Translations under genes and position numbers: made by a program | Notes under the pieces: model-generated | The model's database searches: none | What the model saw: only the letters and a program-made list of their open reading frames with translations | Told to the model about the DNA's origin: nothing | From: Coprococcus_A sp051877705 | Lineage (GTDB): Bacteria > Bacillota > Clostridia > Lachnospirales > Lachnospiraceae | Direction: 5' to 3' | Assembly (NCBI GenBank): GCA_051877705.1 | Contig: JBJEJD010000183.1 | Span: forward strand, 1-8,738 | Length of the DNA: 8,738 bases | In this document: positions 7,014-8,738 of the stretch, one piece after another | Layout: every line of letters begins with the position of its first letter | Position numbering within the stretch: the stretch's first letter is position 1

Positions 7014-8477
7014 ATGAAGAGAAAATTTGTTACTGATATTAATAAAATTAAATATGAAGTTAATACAGAAGTTGCCCGTCTGGCCTTTGCCGGAGAACTT
7101 GACGAGAAGGCGAACGAGATTCCATACAAACTTATTCCGGGACGTTCTGCACAATACAGATGTTGTGTCTACAAGGAAAGAGAAATTATCAGAGAGCGTG
7201 TGCAGCTGGCCATGGGACGTTCAGCGGTTCCTGACAGAAAACAGAAAAATATTGTTCAGGTTATAGAAGCGGCATGTGAAGGCTGCCCGATCAACCGTTT
7301 CAATGTAACAAATAACTGTCAGATGTGTATGGCAAAGAAATGTCTTGGAGCATGTAATTTTGGTGCTATTAAGTTTGAGGGTGGTCATGCGGTCATTGAT
7401 CACAAGAAGTGTAAGGAATGTGGTAAATGTGCGGAAGCGTGCCCGTACAATGCCATTGCTGATCTGATGCGGCCATGTAAGAGAAGCTGTCCGGTAGATG
7501 CTATTACAATGGATGAGGATAATATTGTTGATATTAATGATGAGAAATGTATCAACTGTGGTCAATGTGTCATTAACTGTCCGTTCGGTGCATTATCTGA
7601 CCGTTCTTTTATGGTGGATATTATTAAGCTGATCAATAGCGGAGCCAGTGTTTATGCCATGGTTGCTCCGGCTATTGAGGGTCAGTTCGGAGCAGATGTC
7701 AGTGTGGGTATGATTCGTGAGGCTATTATCAAGCTTGGATTTAAAGATATGTATGAGGTATCTCTTGGTGCCGATTTTGTATCCAAACATGAGGGTGAGG
7801 AACTGATCGAGCATTATGAGGCTGGTGAGAAGATGACTACATCCTGTTGTCCTGCCTTTGTGTCCTTAATTAAGAAGCATTTTCCGCAGGTGCTGAAGAA
7901 TATGTCTACTACAGTATCACCGATGACGGCAACAGGACGTATCATCAAAGCAATGTATCCGGATGCCATCTGCGTCTTTATCGGACCATGTATTGCCAAG
8001 AAGTCTGAGGTCATTGATTCTATTACCTTCGGTGGTGCTGACTATGCCATGACTTATGAGGAACTGGCAAGTATGTTCGAGGCAAAGGATATTGATCCGG
8101 CTGACTGTACAGAAGATCTGCAGCAGGGCAGCAAGTACGGTAAACAATATTCTATTTCCGGCGGTGTAACGGCGGCTGTACTGCAGACATTCAAGGAAGC
8201 TAATAAGGAAGTTGACCTGAAGGTAAAGACTTGCAGCGGTGCTCTTGAATGTAAGAAGGCACTGATGATGCTGAAGATCGGCAAGCTGCCGGAGGATTTT
8301 GTTGAGGGTATGGCCTGTGTAGGAGGCTGTGTCAATGGACCGGCCATGATCAATAAAGAAAGAACCTTTATGAAAGACAGAAATACCCAGATCTCCAAAG
8401 CAGATGACAGAGGCGTGCTGGAGAATGTGGCTCAGTACGATGAACTGAATATTGATATGGTCAGAACAAAACAATAA
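7014..8477 (+). CDS. hydA2: [FeFe]-hydrogenase, group B type, probably catalytic
   Basis: A 487-residue cytoplasmic [FeFe]-hydrogenase that should reduce protons to H2 with electrons from reduced ferredoxin. Residues 1-85 are an N-terminal part without a known motif. A cysteine-rich region follows: Cys88/91, Cys102-x2-105-x4-110-x3-114, Cys133/136/139/143, Cys155/159 and Cys179/182/185/189, enough for about four [4Fe-4S] clusters. The H-cluster domain (about 200-450) has all three motifs intact: TSCCPAF (proton-transfer Cys278, ligand Cys279), GPCIAKKSE (Cys326, Lys329, Glu332) and EGMACVGGC (Cys435, Cys439). This contrasts with HydS. The architecture is close to group B, formerly called ancestral, ferredoxin-linked enzymes of anaerobic Firmicutes and the HydA2 of Ruminococcus albus. 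It is the last gene of the operon, 11 bp after the phosphatase stop. Maturation genes hydEFG are not in the window. Confidence 0.9.
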   Translation: MKRKFVTDINKIKYEVNTEVARLAFAGELDEKANEIPYKLIPGRSAQYRCCVYKEREIIRERVQLAMGRSAVPDRKQKNIVQVIEAACEGCPINRFNVTNNCQMCMAKKCLGACNFGAIKFEGGHAVIDHKKCKECGKCAEACPYNAIADLMRPCKRSCPVDAITMDEDNIVDINDEKCINCGQCVINCPFGALSDRSFMVDIIKLINSGASVYAMVAPAIEGQFGADVSVGMIREAIIKLGFKDMYEVSLGADFVSKHEGEELIEHYEAGEKMTTSCCPAFVSLIKKHFPQVLKNMSTTVSPMTATGRIIKAMYPDAICVFIGPCIAKKSEVIDSITFGGADYAMTYEELASMFEAKDIDPADCTEDLQQGSKYGKQYSISGGVTAAVLQTFKEANKEVDLKVKTCSGALECKKALMMLKIGKLPEDFVEGMACVGGCVNGPAMINKERTFMKDRNTQISKADDRGVLENVAQYDELNIDMVRTKQ

Positions 8478-8487
8478 AAAATATAAT

Positions 8488-8539
8488 AATAAAGTCTTCT
8501 GAAACATGCTCATTGCAAATTGTTTCAGAAGACTTTATT
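8488..8539 (+). terminator. Perfect 18-bp inverted repeat ending the operon
   Basis: AATAAAGTCTTCTGAAAC (8488-8505) is matched exactly by GTTTCAGAAGACTTTATT (8522-8539), with a 16-nt loop. It begins 10 nt after the hydA2 stop codon. The stem is AT-rich at its base, with A-rich sequence before it and a short, broken T-rich stretch (TTTATTGTAT) at its end. It is therefore probably a bidirectional or moderately efficient intrinsic terminator. Confidence 0.8.
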
Positions 8540-8579
8540 GTATACCTGTGAAATTGACACAATCGGATAGATTATCGAC

Positions 8580-8608
8580 CTATTTTTTTCAATAAGAATC
8601 CTTATAAT
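8580..8608 (+). promoter_or_regulatory. Possible promoter for the last gene
   Basis: A perfect TATAAT (8603-8608) lies 21 nt before ATG 8630. The sequence 17 bp upstream of it is T-rich but does not match TTGACA. A perfect TTGACA sits at 8554-8559, too far from the -10 (43 bp) to pair with it. The location just after a terminator favours a promoter here, but the -35 is weak. Confidence 0.35.
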
Positions 8609-8629
8609 GATAACAAAGGGGGAAACTGT

Positions 8630-8738
8630 ATGCTGAGAATGGAGATTGCGCTTTTCATGGTTCTGGCCTTTGTTGCCTGTGTATATTTTTCCGCCGGGCG
8701 AAAGAGCACGCCGCTGCACAGGACGTTTTCTGTCTTGC
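8630..8738 (+). CDS. Start of a membrane protein (3' end outside window)
   Basis: ATG 8630 follows AAAGGGGG (8615-8622) with a 7-nt gap, and the frame stays open to the window end (36 codons). The peptide begins MLRMEIALFMVLAFVACVYF, a hydrophobic segment of about 17 residues, followed by a positively charged stretch (GRKSTPLHR) and then more sequence (TFSVL). This fits the first transmembrane helix of an integral membrane protein with the basic loop in the cytoplasm. It could be a membrane-bound sensor or diguanylate cyclase type protein, but too little is visible to name it. It lies beyond the operon terminator and has its own ribosome binding site, so it is probably a separate unit. Confidence 0.65.
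   Translation, partial: MLRMEIALFMVLAFVACVYFSAGRKSTPLHRTFSVL

Noticed and set aside
7917..8513. 198-codon open frame on the - strand
   Set aside because: It is antisense to the conserved hydA2 catalytic region and runs into the terminator; its protein shows no motif and it is a by-product of codon use on the + strand.
8554..8559. Perfect TTGACA as the -35 of the last gene
   Set aside because: No acceptable -10 lies 16-18 bp downstream, and the TATAAT is 43 bp away.

Overview
The window (about 8.7 kb) looks like chromosome of an anaerobic, fermentative Clostridia, most likely a Lachnospiraceae or close relative. The evidence is moderate GC, strong AGGAGG-type ribosome binding sites, [FeFe]-hydrogenase genes, and a histidinol-phosphate aminotransferase and a nuclease-helicase of Firmicutes type. 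The genus cannot be fixed from the sequence alone. All supported genes are on the + strand. I see no tRNA, rRNA, CRISPR array or insertion-sequence transposase.

Layout. (1) 1-1035: hisC, histidine biosynthesis, with its extreme 5' end cut by the window edge. (2) 1062-1214: a long imperfect palindrome between hisC and the next gene, probably a mobile or dispersed palindromic element. (3) 1263-3668: a large XPD/Rad3/DinG-type Fe-S helicase with an N-terminal PD-(D/E)XK nuclease domain. (4) 3669-3857: a promoter region with a good -35/-10 pair and TTGTTAA motifs around the -10. (5) 3858-8477: a tightly packed four-gene operon. It encodes a small thioredoxin-fold [2Fe-2S] protein, a PAS-containing putative sensory [FeFe]-hydrogenase (HydS, group C type), a SpoIIE/PP2C phosphatase with an extra C-terminal region, and an [FeFe]-hydrogenase with a complete set of catalytic motifs (HydA2, group B type). 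(6) 8488-8539: a perfect 18-bp inverted repeat closing the operon. (7) 8630 to the window end: the start of a membrane protein.

How the operon may work. This is the most interesting part of the window. The last gene keeps the catalytic motifs for H2 evolution, including the proton-transfer cysteine and the Lys/Glu of motif 2. The HydS protein keeps the four H-cluster cysteines but has lost the proton-transfer cysteine and the motif-2 lysine, and it carries a PAS domain in place of an electron-transfer partner. The phosphatase overlaps HydS by 4 bp and could be its output module. The layout suggests a circuit in which H2 or redox state is read at a degenerate H-cluster, passed through PAS to a Ser/Thr phosphatase, and used to adjust fermentation or hydrogenase activity. 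HydS and HydA2 have been described in Ruminococcus albus (from memory). The phosphatase target, its C-terminal region and the role of the small [2Fe-2S] protein are, as far as I know, unresolved.
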